Positions 63,425 to 63,471 of a DNA stretch of 63,471 nt are shown one piece after another (positions within the stretch are counted from its first letter, which is position 1; each line of letters begins with the position of its first letter). Made by a program: the position numbers and the translations under genes. Under the pieces are notes generated by a model. The model did not search any database, was not told the origin of the DNA, and was given only the letters and a program-made list of their open reading frames with translations. Source of the stretch: Paracoccaceae bacterium (GTDB taxonomy: Bacteria > Pseudomonadota > Alphaproteobacteria > Rhodobacterales > Rhodobacteraceae); contig CACPBQ010000009.1 of NCBI GenBank assembly GCA_902632125.1, positions 1 through 63,471 of the forward strand, given 5' to 3'.

Positions 63425-63471
63425 ATTTGGAGCCTTACCTTATATTATTATTCGACTTCCTTTAGAATACC

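Noticed and set aside
1-63471. Search by eye for CRISPR arrays, rRNA, IS elements, integrases and att sites
   Set aside because: No repeated spacers, no transposase or integrase motifs, and no rRNA-like sequence were found.

Overview
The window is AT-rich (roughly 37% GC by eye), gene-dense DNA from a free-living marine alphaproteobacterium, most likely an AT-rich member of the Rhodobacterales. The best taxonomic clue is the two-piece, circularly permuted tmRNA near 53.3 kb. Its tag ends in ANDNRAPVAMAA, which is close to the tags I know from Rhodobacter and Roseobacter relatives. DmdA, RNase E with a split S1 domain, an SspB gene next to tmRNA, and hfq-hflX fit the same assignment. I saw no rRNA, no CRISPR array and no recognisable transposase or phage gene.

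Layout. 0-12.2 kb: a Gate-type membrane transporter, a PsiE-like protein, a membrane methyltransferase, and a peptide module (gamma-glutamyltransferase, M24 and M20 peptidases, a complete Dpp-type ABC importer). 12.2-13.7 kb: a zinc-less sirtuin, a tiny membrane peptide, then a gene-free stretch with strong inverted repeats and three DnaA-box-like 9-mers. 13.7-17.9 kb: a glyoxylate aminotransferase divergent from a fused FAD/Fe-S 2-hydroxyacid oxidase. 17.9-24.9 kb: a six-gene minus-strand operon (tripartite tricarboxylate-type importer, acylating aldehyde dehydrogenase, CoA ligase, TauE/SafE exporter) that looks like a sulfoacetate degradation operon, divergent from a malonyl-CoA synthetase gene. 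26.6-36 kb: an accessory stretch of about twenty very small genes, almost all on the plus strand, with at least two paralogue pairs and three NTF2-like proteins. 35.7-49 kb: DMT exporters, DDAH, a cupin, tRNA-Ser, MscS, cysteine synthase, Cfa, photolyase and a class V aminotransferase. 49.1-53.0 kb: a four-gene operon DUF2182-DUF1326-dmdA-Ccr/AcuI-like. 53.2-63.4 kb: housekeeping genes (tmRNA, sspB, an RHH protein, ccdA, tusA, rne, a beta-hydroxyacid dehydrogenase, a penicillin acylase, hflX, hfq).

How they fit together. Organic sulfur is the main theme: DMSP demethylation (dmdA), a probable route for sulfoacetate with sulfite export, a membrane methyltransferase of the family that includes methanethiol S-methyltransferase, cysteine synthase and TusA. 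A second theme is scavenging of peptides and gamma-glutamyl compounds. The least explained parts are the structured gene-free stretch at 13.2-13.65 kb, the small-protein stretch at 28-35.7 kb, and the Met/His-rich DUF2182 protein heading the dmdA operon. Starts were chosen by Shine-Dalgarno spacing and family conservation. No database search was possible, so all family assignments rest on motif recognition.
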